Assembly (NCBI GenBank): GCA_016778305.1
Contig: JADHPT010000001.1
Span: forward strand, 221,676-285,675
DNA from: Candidatus Poseidonia sp.
GTDB taxonomy: Archaea > Thermoplasmatota > Poseidoniia > Poseidoniales > Poseidoniaceae
DNA length: 64,000 nucleotides
Direction of reading: 5' to 3'
This document shows, one piece after another, positions 42,023-50,571 of the stretch. The first letter of the stretch is position 1; each line of letters begins with the position of its first letter. The notes under the pieces are model-generated. The model saw only the letters and a program-made list of their open reading frames with translations. It made no database searches and had not been told where the DNA came from. The translations under genes were made by a program, and so were the position numbers.

Positions 42023-43654
42023 CTAATCGAGTGACTCCACATATTTCTTGACTTGGTAGGAGCCGCCTGAGAGGTCCAAATCCCCGACGGTCTCAAAGCT
42101 ACGAACACGTTCGATTTGGCCAAGAGTTGAAACTGGATGGTAATAATCGTAAAGGAGGTTGCCTGATGCATCAGCATTTTCAATCCAATCGACATAAGCG
42201 GTAGGGGTAGAAAGGAGCCACTTGTTATTGACAACGTCAACTTGGGCTTCAACGAAACACGTTTGCAGGATAATGTTTCGCGCTTCACACCATGAATCCT
42301 TCATTGGAAGTTGGAAATATCCCCAAGCGTGTGCCTCCCAACCGTCATTGGAGAAGTAGGGGTCACCTAGAATTCCAAAGGTGTACCAGCCAGGAATTCC
42401 TCGAGTTCGCAAGAGGCTAAAGAAAGCATTCGTTTGATCGTCACAATCTCCGAGTTGGCCTGCCAGGCACTCGGGGCCAGATCGAGAAGTAACGGGTGCA
42501 TCACGGTCGTATACGACATTGAGGTGGAGATAGTCAAAGGCAGCGCGAGAGAATGCATAGACGTTGTTCGACTTGCCTTCAGGAAGGCTTGTAGCGATGA
42601 GGTCGGCAGTACTCATAACAATTCCATCCTGGCCGTTAATGGCCCAATAGGGATTTGATTGTGAACCACGGTTGTACCATTCTGAGCCTCCAAATTCTGC
42701 TTGACGCACGCCATTCCCTCTGGATGCTAGGTCTTCAAAGGTTCCAGAATTTTCAACATTGACTCCCGTTGACTTCCCAGGTATAACGGATTTCACTCGA
42801 GCATCGTCCCACCACGAATACGATGTAGAACGAATTTGTACGTCAAAGGAGTAACGTGAAGCCTCATTAGGTTCTAGATTGACTTTGACCTTCACACATT
42901 TGTTGACGGGACATTCATTGTTGTCGGACCCTATATCGGGCCACCAGATTTCGTGCCCTGCGGAGGTGACGATCCGATTTTCAAAGGAACGTGAAGGCAA
43001 TCCATCAACAGGTACGTTAACGGATTGACCTGCAACATTTAATGTGATCAATTCTGTTTCTTGAAGGGTGACCGGATTATCTGATTCTTCGCCGTTTTCG
43101 TAGAGGAATTGAGGAGTCCCACTCAACGTGGATTTAACGACTGGGGGAATCATGATGGTTTCAACGATGTATCCTTGACCGCCTTTGTTCTGAACATCTG
43201 AAATCTTGGAAAGCGTATAGCTTGCTTCAACAGGATAAACATGGTATTCTGCCATGGCCGATTGGAGGAATTCATCAATGCCTCCAAATTCGCCAAGAAC
43301 ATGTTCACGGGCTTGAGGTGATAGCATAATAAAAGCCACCAGAGAGAGCATGATGACACTACGGAACCTGTTCTTACGCCGCTTCATGATGTTCCGCTTT
43401 CGTCCGGTATGGGTTTGGACGATTCCTTTTTGCGTGGGTTTTTTGGACATTTTGTAGGTCTTGTCCTTGGAACCACGACTGAATTGCTGCTCCATCCGAT
43501 AACTCGAGCGGTCACCTTTGGGTAAAACTCGCCCACATGAATAACAAATGGTATCGCCCGGCAAAGCGGTACTGCGGCAATAGGGGCATGCACCCATGTT
43601 TCTTGGCTTGGCTGGCGTCGTATAACGATTGCTCTGGTAGGCCCGAAACGACAT
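42023..43654 (-). CDS. Membrane-anchored transglutaminase-like protein with N-terminal zinc ribbon
   Basis: The product is 543 residues. A zinc ribbon (CPYC...CYSC, about 23-41) precedes a basic cytoplasmic linker (about 42-95) and one TM segment (RSVIMLSLVAFIMLS, near 98-112). The rest is extracytoplasmic: a beta-rich region with a Cys-Cys pair (NECPVNKC) and then a transglutaminase-like core. The catalytic Cys lies in LGDCDDQTNAFFSLL, with the His in GWEAHAWGYFQL and a likely Asp further on. Such proteins are often cysteine proteases or cross-linkers at the cell surface. The start at 43654 could be followed by an ATG at residue 20, which also retains the zinc site. It starts 8 bases upstream of trkA on the same strand; substrate unknown. 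Confidence 0.78.
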   Translation of the reverse strand: MSFRAYQSNRYTTPAKPRNMGACPYCRSTALPGDTICYSCGRVLPKGDRSSYRMEQQFSRGSKDKTYKMSKKPTQKGIVQTHTGRKRNIMKRRKNRFRSVIMLSLVAFIMLSPQAREHVLGEFGGIDEFLQSAMAEYHVYPVEASYTLSKISDVQNKGGQGYIVETIMIPPVVKSTLSGTPQFLYENGEESDNPVTLQETELITLNVAGQSVNVPVDGLPSRSFENRIVTSAGHEIWWPDIGSDNNECPVNKCVKVKVNLEPNEASRYSFDVQIRSTSYSWWDDARVKSVIPGKSTGVNVENSGTFEDLASRGNGVRQAEFGGSEWYNRGSQSNPYWAINGQDGIVMSTADLIATSLPEGKSNNVYAFSRAAFDYLHLNVVYDRDAPVTSRSGPECLAGQLGDCDDQTNAFFSLLRTRGIPGWYTFGILGDPYFSNDGWEAHAWGYFQLPMKDSWCEARNIILQTCFVEAQVDVVNNKWLLSTPTAYVDWIENADASGNLLYDYYHPVSTLGQIERVRSFETVGDLDLSGGSYQVKKYVESLD

Positions 43655-43717
43655 AAGCCATGTCTTTGTTTTATTATGACACCTAAATACGCCTACGCAA
43701 ATTAAGTAAGTGCTTAA

Positions 43718-44551
43718 TTACTCTTCGGCATCTGCTTCCGAACTTAGGATGGCACCCGACCGGATGGCTCCTGATTGACGTTCACGAGCTTGTTCAGCCC
43801 AAATACGTCGAAGACGCCGCCTGCCTTCCTTCGGAACCGATTCCCAAATCCACTTTTCGGAAGCAGGTGCGGAAAGAAGGACAAAGGGCAGAATGAAAAC
43901 CCATAAAATGGGATTAAACACGACGGAGTAAATTGAAACAAGGAGTGCTGCTCGCCAGAATGTGGACCGCAAAATTGCACCCCAACGCGAATCCTGTAGC
44001 ATCAAATAGCCATGTCGAGAGGTAATCAATGCTTCAGCACGGGGGGTCACGATTGAGACCAGTGCTATGTTGACAATTCCTGCAGGGGAGAAGATATTGT
44101 CAAAATCAAACATTCGGAACATCATCACCATGGCGACCATGCCCCCGATAGCCAAGCCGAGGGCCCAACCAGACGATGGTTGAGAACCACCACGCCGAAC
44201 ACGCTTTCTGCGAAGGAGAAAATGTGACATGATCGAAGCAAAAAGTGTGACCATGATCAGGGATATAATATTCAATCCGGTGTAAATACCGTCCTCGCTG
44301 ACAACGGTAGTAAAATACGGCTGGAACAGCATGCCATCTGCCAATACGGCATATACTCCTCCGAGGACAATTCCCCAAAACACTTGGTTCCATGCAGTCG
44401 GTAAATCATAGAAACCAGAAAAGCGAGTCATGACGCCGCGCCATCCCAATGTCATACCGACAAGGGCGCAAAAACTCGACAACTGAAAGAGGACGAGTTC
44501 GGAAACCATGCTGTAGGGGTCAACTCCACCTTCATCAAACCCTTGCTCCAT
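43718..44551 (-). CDS. Multi-TM membrane protein, unknown
   Basis: The product is 277 residues, or 263 if the ATG at 44509 is used. About six to seven hydrophobic segments are seen (for example SELVLFQLSSFCALVGMTLGW, VFWGIVLGGVYAVLAD, ISLIMVTLFASIMSHFLL, WALGLAIGGMVAMVMM, IVNIALVSIV, LLVSIYSVVFNPILWVFILPFVLL). A basic RRKRVRR cytoplasmic loop and a C-terminal charged tail with many Arg and Glu follow. I recognise no family. It is divergent from the GET3-like gene with 48 bases between the chosen starts. Confidence 0.62.
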   Translation of the reverse strand: MEQGFDEGGVDPYSMVSELVLFQLSSFCALVGMTLGWRGVMTRFSGFYDLPTAWNQVFWGIVLGGVYAVLADGMLFQPYFTTVVSEDGIYTGLNIISLIMVTLFASIMSHFLLRRKRVRRGGSQPSSGWALGLAIGGMVAMVMMFRMFDFDNIFSPAGIVNIALVSIVTPRAEALITSRHGYLMLQDSRWGAILRSTFWRAALLVSIYSVVFNPILWVFILPFVLLSAPASEKWIWESVPKEGRRRLRRIWAEQARERQSGAIRSGAILSSEADAEE

Positions 44552-44599
44552 TCATCAGCGAGGGAGGGATTCAAACACCCCGACGACTTCGCCGTAACC

Positions 44600-45847
44600 A
44601 TGTCAAGGTTGTTACTCTTCGGTGGAAAAGGCGGCGTTGGTAAAACAACGACATCAGCAGCGACAGCAGTTTGGCTCGCAGATGCTGGCCTTCGTGTGCT
44701 CTTGGTATCAAGCGACCCTGCGCATTCAACCTCAGATTCACTCGATGTATCCCTCGGCCCTGTTCCAACGCAAGTCGAAGGTGTACCAAATCTGTATGGC
44801 CTTGAGATGGACCCCGAGGCAAAATTGTCAACCCTCCTTCCGAAGTTTGGTGAAGCGATGAACAACATGGGAGGTTCTGGGATGGGTGGTCTTGGAGGTC
44901 TGGGCATGATGCTTGACCCGAGTGCAAAAGATGAACTTGATGACCTCAAATCTGAAGTCAAAACTGCTGACATGATTCTTCCGGGTTTGGACGAGGCACT
45001 CGCATTTGATGAATTGTTGAGACATATGGAAAACCCCACTTGGGACGTTGTCGTCTTTGACACGGCCCCCACCGGGCATACGCTGCGCTTCCTCTCGCTT
45101 CCGGAACTCATCGAATCTTGGTCGGGGCGTCTGCTAAGACTCATGCGTGTATCTGGCGGAATACGTTCCATGCTCTTTGGGAGAAAGGAAAGCGACGCCA
45201 TGAAGGAAGAGCTCGAGCGTTTCAGACGCCGTGTACTTCATGTTCGAAGAGTGCTCAGTGACCCTGCCACCTCATCATTTACCCTTGTCACCATCCCCGA
45301 GCGCATGGGCGTGAATGAGACATTAAGGGCCCATGAATCGCTGCTTGAATTCAATTTGCCAATCGGTGGGTGTGTCGTCAACAGAATTACTCCAGAATTT
45401 GACCATCCTTTTCTTCAGACTCGCAGGGAACAGGAATTGGAGCGAATCACAGAATTGAGTGAGCGACTCAATGGTCTTGAGATTGCACAACTTGAACTAG
45501 CGGACGGTGAAATAGTTGGAGTTGAATCATTACGGACAATCGGACATCTTCTTTACGGAGAAGTACAAACGATTCCCGATGAAATCGGCCCGCATCAGAT
45601 CGGAGACTTGCTTCATCACGAAGTGCATCGAGGTATGATCGCCGAATTGGAACAAGATGTCGAGTTGATTCACCTCCATTTCCCAGGCCTTGAACGAAGT
45701 GACTTATCTCTGAGAAGTGAAGAGGGTGTTCTCTTTGTTGGTGTTAACGGGCGTGAACAGGAGATTCCAACAAAGACCCATGTGAAATCAAGCCTCGTCA
45801 AAGCCTCCCTGAATAGTGATGTCCTCACGCTCACCATTCCAAGGTAG
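44600..45847 (+). CDS. get3: ArsA/GET3-family ATPase
   Basis: GET3/ArsA-type ATPases deliver tail-anchored proteins to membranes or power arsenite efflux. The product is 415 residues from the ATG at 44600. The deviant Walker A is GGKGGVGKTT (about 8-17), SSDPAHSTSDSLD is switch I, and DTAPTGHTLRFLSLPE is switch II. A Met/Gly-rich insert (NNMGGSGMGGLGGLGMM, about 89-105) lies in the client-binding helical region. Residues from about 335 form a C-terminal beta-sandwich of HSP20/alpha-crystallin type (LHLHFPGLERSDLSLRSEEGVLFVGVNG), a known ArsA accessory domain. No arsenite-efflux pump is adjacent, so the membrane-protein targeting role is favoured. SRP54 follows on the same strand after 52 bases. 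Confidence 0.87.
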   Translation: MSRLLLFGGKGGVGKTTTSAATAVWLADAGLRVLLVSSDPAHSTSDSLDVSLGPVPTQVEGVPNLYGLEMDPEAKLSTLLPKFGEAMNNMGGSGMGGLGGLGMMLDPSAKDELDDLKSEVKTADMILPGLDEALAFDELLRHMENPTWDVVVFDTAPTGHTLRFLSLPELIESWSGRLLRLMRVSGGIRSMLFGRKESDAMKEELERFRRRVLHVRRVLSDPATSSFTLVTIPERMGVNETLRAHESLLEFNLPIGGCVVNRITPEFDHPFLQTRREQELERITELSERLNGLEIAQLELADGEIVGVESLRTIGHLLYGEVQTIPDEIGPHQIGDLLHHEVHRGMIAELEQDVELIHLHFPGLERSDLSLRSEEGVLFVGVNGREQEIPTKTHVKSSLVKASLNSDVLTLTIPR

Positions 45848-45899
45848 CATCGTCCTTGGCAAGGCATGGTTTGAAATGGGTCAACCATGACGCCTCTTC

Positions 45900-47270
45900 A
45901 TGGCTCTTGAAGGCTTGTCGAGGGGAATCTTCCGGTCCTTGGGCTTGCTCAAGAACAAGAGGAAACTCGATGAAGATGAATTGCGAGAGATGACCCGTAG
46001 CCTGCGTCGTGCTCTGCAAGAAGCGGATTTCAACATCAGACAGACCAAGGAGATTGTTGACCGCCTTGAAAACCGCATGCGAGAGGAGGAGCCACGTCCT
46101 GGCTTGACCATGCAAACTCACGCCATGAACATCCTTTACACCGAACTTGTCCGTATCCTCGGCCCCTCTACAGAATTTCAACCCAGAGGTGCAACGCTCC
46201 TTCTCGTCGGGCTTTACGGTCAGGGTAAAACCACAACGACGGCCAAGTTAGCAGAATGGTACCGTCGCAAACACGGATTAAGAGTGGCTGTAATCGAGGC
46301 TGACGTCCATCGTCCCGGAGCCTATGCGCAACTCTCGCAACTGCTGGAAGATTCGACCGTGCAAGTCTATGGTGAACCGGAAACAAAGGATGCAGTTACG
46401 ATCGTACGAAACGGTCTGGCGGCCTGTGCTTCGGCGGATCTCGTCATCGTTGACACTGCAGGACGTCACCAACTTGACAACGAATTGGTTGAGGAACTCG
46501 AAAATATTGCAGGTCTAACAAGGGCAACGGACCGATGGTTGGTGATCGATGCCCAAGTCGGCCAAGCGGCAGGTCCTGTTGCCGCATCGTTCCACTCCCT
46601 CGCAGGTGTCACTGGAATCGTCATTACCAAACTTGACGGTACCGCTCGAGGAGGCGGTGCCCTTTCAGCCGTAGCTGCTACCGGTGCCCCCATCGTCCAC
46701 ATCGGTGTAGGTGAGCGCATTCAAGACCTGGAGAAGTTCGAATCCGACCGTTTCATTTCACGCCTATTGGGCATGGGTGACATTCAGGGCCTCATTGATT
46801 TGGCGCCTGAGGACATGGACCAAGAGGAAGCCATGCGATTAACACAACGCCTCATGAGCGGACGGTTCACCCTCAATGACATGTATAAGCAAATGGAGAT
46901 GATGTCTAAAGTGGGCACCATTGACAAGTTGATGTCCTTCCTTCCAGGCAGCATGTTGGGAGGAATGGGAGCCATGTCTAAGGGACAAAAAGAAGCCATG
47001 CAGGGCAATCTTGACCGCTACAGGACCATCATGGATTCCATGACTGCTTGGGAAAAGAACGAACCTGCTAAAATCAAATCAGACCGTATCAAACGTGTTG
47101 CGAGAGGGGCTGGAGTTCGGGAAAAAGACGTGCGTGAACTCATTGGTCAATGGAACCGCTCGCGCAAGATGATGAAAGGCATGGGCGGCAACCGCAAGTT
47201 GAACAAGCAGATGCGCAAGATGATGAAAGACGGTGACATGGACATGGATCCGTCTTCCTTCGGAATGTAG
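45900..47270 (+). CDS. srp54: Signal recognition particle 54 kDa protein
   Basis: SRP54 binds 7S RNA and signal sequences and docks with FtsY. The product is 456 residues. The N-domain is followed by the G-domain with [15 protein letters not shown] (G1), DTAGRHQLD (G3), [14 protein letters not shown] (G4/G5 region) and an insertion-box stretch between. The M-domain begins near [13 protein letters not shown], is rich in Met ([33 protein letters not shown]) and ends with a Met/Asp tail. Codon for the start is the ATG at 45900. It follows the GET3-like gene, so two membrane-targeting factors are neighbours. Confidence 0.95.
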   Translation: MALEGLSRGIFRSLGLLKNKRKLDEDELREMTRSLRRALQEADFNIRQTKEIVDRLENRMREEEPRPGLTMQTHAMNILYTELVRILGPSTEFQPRGATLLLVGLYGQGKTTTTAKLAEWYRRKHGLRVAVIEADVHRPGAYAQLSQLLEDSTVQVYGEPETKDAVTIVRNGLAACASADLVIVDTAGRHQLDNELVEELENIAGLTRATDRWLVIDAQVGQAAGPVAASFHSLAGVTGIVITKLDGTARGGGALSAVAATGAPIVHIGVGERIQDLEKFESDRFISRLLGMGDIQGLIDLAPEDMDQEEAMRLTQRLMSGRFTLNDMYKQMEMMSKVGTIDKLMSFLPGSMLGGMGAMSKGQKEAMQGNLDRYRTIMDSMTAWEKNEPAKIKSDRIKRVARGAGVREKDVRELIGQWNRSRKMMKGMGGNRKLNKQMRKMMKDGDMDMDPSSFGM

Positions 47271-47365
47271 ATGCATCTACCAAGAGAGCCCGAATCCGCT
47301 GAGGTTCACCTTCTAAATTCCATTTGTTGGCAGTGCCTCAGACAAAGCGTCAACGATCGAACAAT

Positions 47366-48937
47366 TCAGTATGTTTTCGCCAACAGGACACGACGGTTCG
47401 TCAGCTCTCCTGTCATGTGACAGGGGCGAGGTTCGTCGTAGGGTTCGGTAGCATCACCGAGGAATGCGAAGCCAGTTGTGCGTTCTATAATTTCAGCATG
47501 TGCGTCTGAACCATCAAAGGCAAGTTCATAGATATGTCCGTCTTTGACTTCCCCATCCATCGTCCATGCTCCGTCCTTTTCATTGAAACTGGGGAGTGGC
47601 TGAACCACATCGCCCATGTGTTGGGATGCTCTTGAACGCAATTCATCACTGATTTCATCAAGAACTCGATAGCATTCATCAACGATGTTGTCCATTGCAA
47701 GCGGTTCTTTGCCACCGGTTCGTCGAGCGGCAAAAGCAGTACCTTGTACTATGTCTCGTGGACCAATGTCCAAGCGAAGCGGTACACCCTTGATCTCCCA
47801 ATCATAATATTTCTGACCGGGATGAAGGTCTCTGTCATCGACCTTGACACGCAATCCGCGGGATTTGAGTTGTTCACAGAGTTCGTGTGCTACAGCAACG
47901 GTATCGACCTCAGCGTTTTTTCGGATCATCGGACAGATGACGACTTGGAACGGAGCGATCTTCGGAGGCATGATCAATCCGTTTTCATCGCCATGCATAC
48001 CAACGACTGCACCGAGAAGACGTTCAGACATGCCGTAGGTCGTTTGGTGACAATGTGTTTGCTGAGCCTCCAAGTTCTCATAGGTGACGTCGAAAGCTTT
48101 GGCCCATTGGTCCTGGTAATGATGGCAAGAAGCGACCTGAAGGGTACGTCCATTGGGCATCACTGCATCGATACCGATGGTATACCAGGCACCGGGGAAT
48201 GTATCCCAGACTGGGCGTTTTGCCTTGATGATAGGGAGGCATAGGTCGTGCATCAACCTGTCAACAATCTCCAAATCTTCCGTAATTTGCCGACTCGCCT
48301 CCGCTTCATCTGCATGGGCGGTGTGTGCCTCAAAGAAATGAATCTCTCGGACCCGAATAAAGGAACGAGTCTGCTTTGTCTCATATCGAAAGGTGTTGAC
48401 CATTTGATAGATTTTCAACGGCAGATCTTTGTGTGAACGAATCCAAAGTGGAAACATGGTATACATGGCAGTTTCCGATGTCGGGCGAAGAAACATAGGC
48501 ACGTCAAGTTCGTTTTCTCCAGCGTGTTTGACCCAGTAAACCTCTTTCTTGAATCCACCTTCTTCATCCTCATCACGAAGTTCATCGGGGTCAACGCCTT
48601 CCTCACGAGCACGCTTGAGTCGAGCGACCAATGCATTCTCTTTCTCCAACAGGTGCTCAGGGATAAGTAAGGGGAAATTTACTTCCTCGTGATTGGTTCG
48701 TTCCATCTCAGCGTGCGTCAATGCATCAATGAGTTTCATGGTCTTCCAGCCATAGGGGCGCCATACGTCCATCCCTTTGATGGGATAGCGTTTGTCAACG
48801 AGTTCTGCAGCCTCTACAATGAAGGGGTACCACTCGTTGAAATTTTCACTTTTCGAAGGAATACCTCGCTTCGCTTTCCCGTGGCCCATGGTTGATGGGC
48901 GGCCTTCCGTTTCATCAAGATGACGCTTGAACGCCAT
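47366..48937 (-). CDS. proS: Prolyl-tRNA synthetase (archaeal/eukaryotic type)
   Basis: Class II synthetase for tRNA-Pro. The product is 523 residues. Motif 1 lies in GMDVWRPYGWKTMKLIDAL. Motif 2 is FRYETKQTRSFIRVREIHFFEAHTAHA, and RPTSETAMYTMFPLWIRSH is the family's characteristic Pro-binding/ATP region. VICPMIRKNAE and later KGVPLRLDIGPRD belong to the anticodon-binding domain, followed by a C-terminal zinc-type/Tyr end (LLAKTY). ATG at 48937; one small membrane protein gene overlaps the first 23 bases. It is convergent with srp54 across a 95-base gap in which I see only a weak 6-bp inverted repeat (CTGAGG/CCTCAG). Confidence 0.96.
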   Translation of the reverse strand: MAFKRHLDETEGRPSTMGHGKAKRGIPSKSENFNEWYPFIVEAAELVDKRYPIKGMDVWRPYGWKTMKLIDALTHAEMERTNHEEVNFPLLIPEHLLEKENALVARLKRAREEGVDPDELRDEDEEGGFKKEVYWVKHAGENELDVPMFLRPTSETAMYTMFPLWIRSHKDLPLKIYQMVNTFRYETKQTRSFIRVREIHFFEAHTAHADEAEASRQITEDLEIVDRLMHDLCLPIIKAKRPVWDTFPGAWYTIGIDAVMPNGRTLQVASCHHYQDQWAKAFDVTYENLEAQQTHCHQTTYGMSERLLGAVVGMHGDENGLIMPPKIAPFQVVICPMIRKNAEVDTVAVAHELCEQLKSRGLRVKVDDRDLHPGQKYYDWEIKGVPLRLDIGPRDIVQGTAFAARRTGGKEPLAMDNIVDECYRVLDEISDELRSRASQHMGDVVQPLPSFNEKDGAWTMDGEVKDGHIYELAFDGSDAHAEIIERTTGFAFLGDATEPYDEPRPCHMTGELTNRRVLLAKTY

Positions 48938-49187
48938 CTGTGGAACCCGACTTGCGTAGGGACATCAAAGCGGCGACGGCGGCAAGGCACCATACGAGTT
49001 CAAGAACCAAAAAAGCCCATTCTGAGATGAGGTAGGCACGTATTCCCAGAAGGCCCGAGCCGAAGGCCATTAAGAAGAGGTAGAGCGGTTGTTTGCTGTG
49101 AAGTACGTTGCGAGTTTCGAGCAAAAATGCGAGAAGAATGCTCATCATGCCCAAGTAAGCCATGGCTTCACTGAGCGTTTCGTTCAC
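48915..49187 (-). CDS. Small three-TM protein, CBU_0592-like
   Basis: The product is 90 residues from a GTG at 49187, preceded by AGGAAGTGA; a longer open frame upstream is a shadow of the next gene. Three TM segments are visible: AYLGMMSILLAFLLE, LYLFLMAFGSGLLGIRAYL and AFLVLELVWCLAAVAALM. The order (GMM near the start, a Gly-rich second helix, an E-L-V-W third helix) resembles the CBU_0592-like domain of small bacterial and archaeal membrane proteins, of unknown function. Its stop overlaps the proS start by 23 bases, so they are probably co-transcribed. Confidence 0.6.
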   Translation of the reverse strand: MNETLSEAMAYLGMMSILLAFLLETRNVLHSKQPLYLFLMAFGSGLLGIRAYLISEWAFLVLELVWCLAAVAALMSLRKSGSTDGVQASS

Positions 49188-49191
49188 GCCT

Positions 49192-49767
49192 TCACTTCCT
49201 ACGAGTGAAGAATACCATGAGCGTGGAAGTTGAAACGACTGCGACGATGTCTGGAATTCCAAAGCTGCCATCAAGCACACTTGGGCTCCAACCATTTCCT
49301 GTTGTGATTTGATGAATTGATGCCCAATTGATTCTCGACGATCCGTCGCCTGGACAGATATCGCTGGGATCACAGAGACCTCCAAAGAGGTAACCAAAGA
49401 CCCCAAGGAGATTGAGAATACTGACGAGAAGTCCAGCGGTGAAAATCCAACGCATCGTGTTAGGTTGACGGGTTGCGGTCGCTGGCATATCGAGTTCTGG
49501 AAGCGGATTGGTAGGCAAGGGCATCTCAAGTGCTGGCGCTTCAGGGGCGATAACCTCAACCATCATATCGGTAGGAGGAGCGATTTCAGTTACCGTACCA
49601 GTTGGGCTCCGAGGAGCTAAATCTCTGGCTTTCACGGGTTGCACGGATGCAATTTTGATGCCGTAAATCCTGTCTGCAAGACTGACCAAGGTTGGGTCGT
49701 CTGCGATATCAGCAGGATCGAGTTCACCATCCAAGAGTTGTTGGAGTCGCTCTTGAATGTTTGACAT
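49192..49767 (-). CDS. Two-TM membrane protein with long cytoplasmic N-region
   Basis: The product is 191 residues from the ATG at 49767. The N-terminal segment (NIQERLQQLLDGELDPADIADDP) is a short acidic helix, followed by a Pro/Ala/Val-rich linker to about residue 100. TM1 (WIFTAGLLVSILNLLGVFGYLFGG) and TM2 (PDIVAVVSTSTLMVFF) flank a loop with two Cys (LCDPSDICPG). The tail ends in RRK. It shows no recognised family. It ends 4 bases before the start of the CBU_0592-like gene. Confidence 0.6.
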   Translation of the reverse strand: MSNIQERLQQLLDGELDPADIADDPTLVSLADRIYGIKIASVQPVKARDLAPRSPTGTVTEIAPPTDMMVEVIAPEAPALEMPLPTNPLPELDMPATATRQPNTMRWIFTAGLLVSILNLLGVFGYLFGGLCDPSDICPGDGSSRINWASIHQITTGNGWSPSVLDGSFGIPDIVAVVSTSTLMVFFTRRK

Positions 49768-49840
49768 GGTCGTCTCACTCAACTATGCGTGAAGGCTTTC
49801 CTTCAAGAAGCCTCCTTAAGTTGGATTTCTTGAAAAAAAG

Positions 49841-50512
49841 TCATTCTTCTTCACTAGTATAGCGATTAAAGAGATGTTCGTTCACGAGCGACGCGCTGCA
49901 GTGCGGGCACCGGTCGGACTTCCCCAACATCGTCGGTTGGATTGCAAGGACTGCTAGACAATTTGGACATGCTGCTAACATCTCGCCGTCCTGGAGTTCA
50001 AAGGCTTGTTCAGATGTGAGATGAGCGTACCCTGCCCGGTAAGCAGGATGCCAGTGAAAGATGGCACGTCGTCCTGAACCGAGTCCTGCCCATCCCAGTA
50101 AAAACACAAATAAAAGAGGGGAAAGAATACCTGTGGTGAGGGTTTGAAGGAGATTCAAAAAGGCAAGGAAGCCAAACGTGAGACTTGCGAGGATAAGAAT
50201 CATTACCGCAGGCCAATAGGCCCACTGTCGCCTTTGACGGTATCCAGTGTAGATGAGCAACCCTGTAACAACTGAGGTTGCGAAGAATATCGAACCAGCG
50301 TAACCAGAGGCCCAGCCAAGGGCGAGCACGGCCGTGTAGAGAAGATAGATCACGATTGCTGCGTCAACGAGAATGATGAAGCTGGTCCCACGGTGAATAT
50401 GTGCAATCGGATCCGCTCCGCGTGCAGGAGTGGGGGCAGAACCCGCCAGCACCATGTCGTCCGCCCGGTTCGTGGTCACAACCTTTCGTGCACCGAGGGG
50501 CATTTGAACCAT
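49841..50512 (-). CDS. Four-TM membrane protein with C-terminal zinc ribbon
   Basis: The product is 223 residues from the ATG at 50512 (internal ATGs at 50503 and 50455). Four TM segments are visible between about residues 44 and 147 (for example FIILVDAAIVIYLLYTAVLAL, IFFATSVVTGLLIY, VMILILASLTFGFLAFLNLL, LLFVFLLGWAGLG). A cytoplasmic C-terminal domain of about 75 residues holds CPNC and CPHC knuckles (about 181-205), a zinc ribbon. N- and C-termini are likely both cytosolic. No family is recognised. It is divergent from coaBC with 59 bases between. Confidence 0.65.
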   Translation of the reverse strand: MVQMPLGARKVVTTNRADDMVLAGSAPTPARGADPIAHIHRGTSFIILVDAAIVIYLLYTAVLALGWASGYAGSIFFATSVVTGLLIYTGYRQRRQWAYWPAVMILILASLTFGFLAFLNLLQTLTTGILSPLLFVFLLGWAGLGSGRRAIFHWHPAYRAGYAHLTSEQAFELQDGEMLAACPNCLAVLAIQPTMLGKSDRCPHCSASLVNEHLFNRYTSEEE

Positions 50513-50571
50513 TTGCTGAACAGCAGAGTGGGAAGCGAAGAAGTCATCATGGTTGGCAAACTCGGCTGACC

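Noticed and set aside
43669..43677. TATA-like stretch (minus strand ATAATAAAA) before the transglutaminase-like gene
   Set aside because: It lies only 15-23 bases from the ATG, too close for the usual archaeal TATA-to-start distance unless the true start is the later ATG.
47300..47341. 6-bp inverted repeat (CTGAGG/CCTCAG) between srp54 and proS as a terminator
   Set aside because: The arms are short, the loop is 30 bases and there is no T tract, so it is likely chance.
48915..49559. Long form (214 codons) of the CBU_0592-like gene
   Set aside because: The first 120 codons lie opposite-frame within the next gene and lack hydrophobic or family features; a GTG at 49187 with a ribosome-binding site is a better start.
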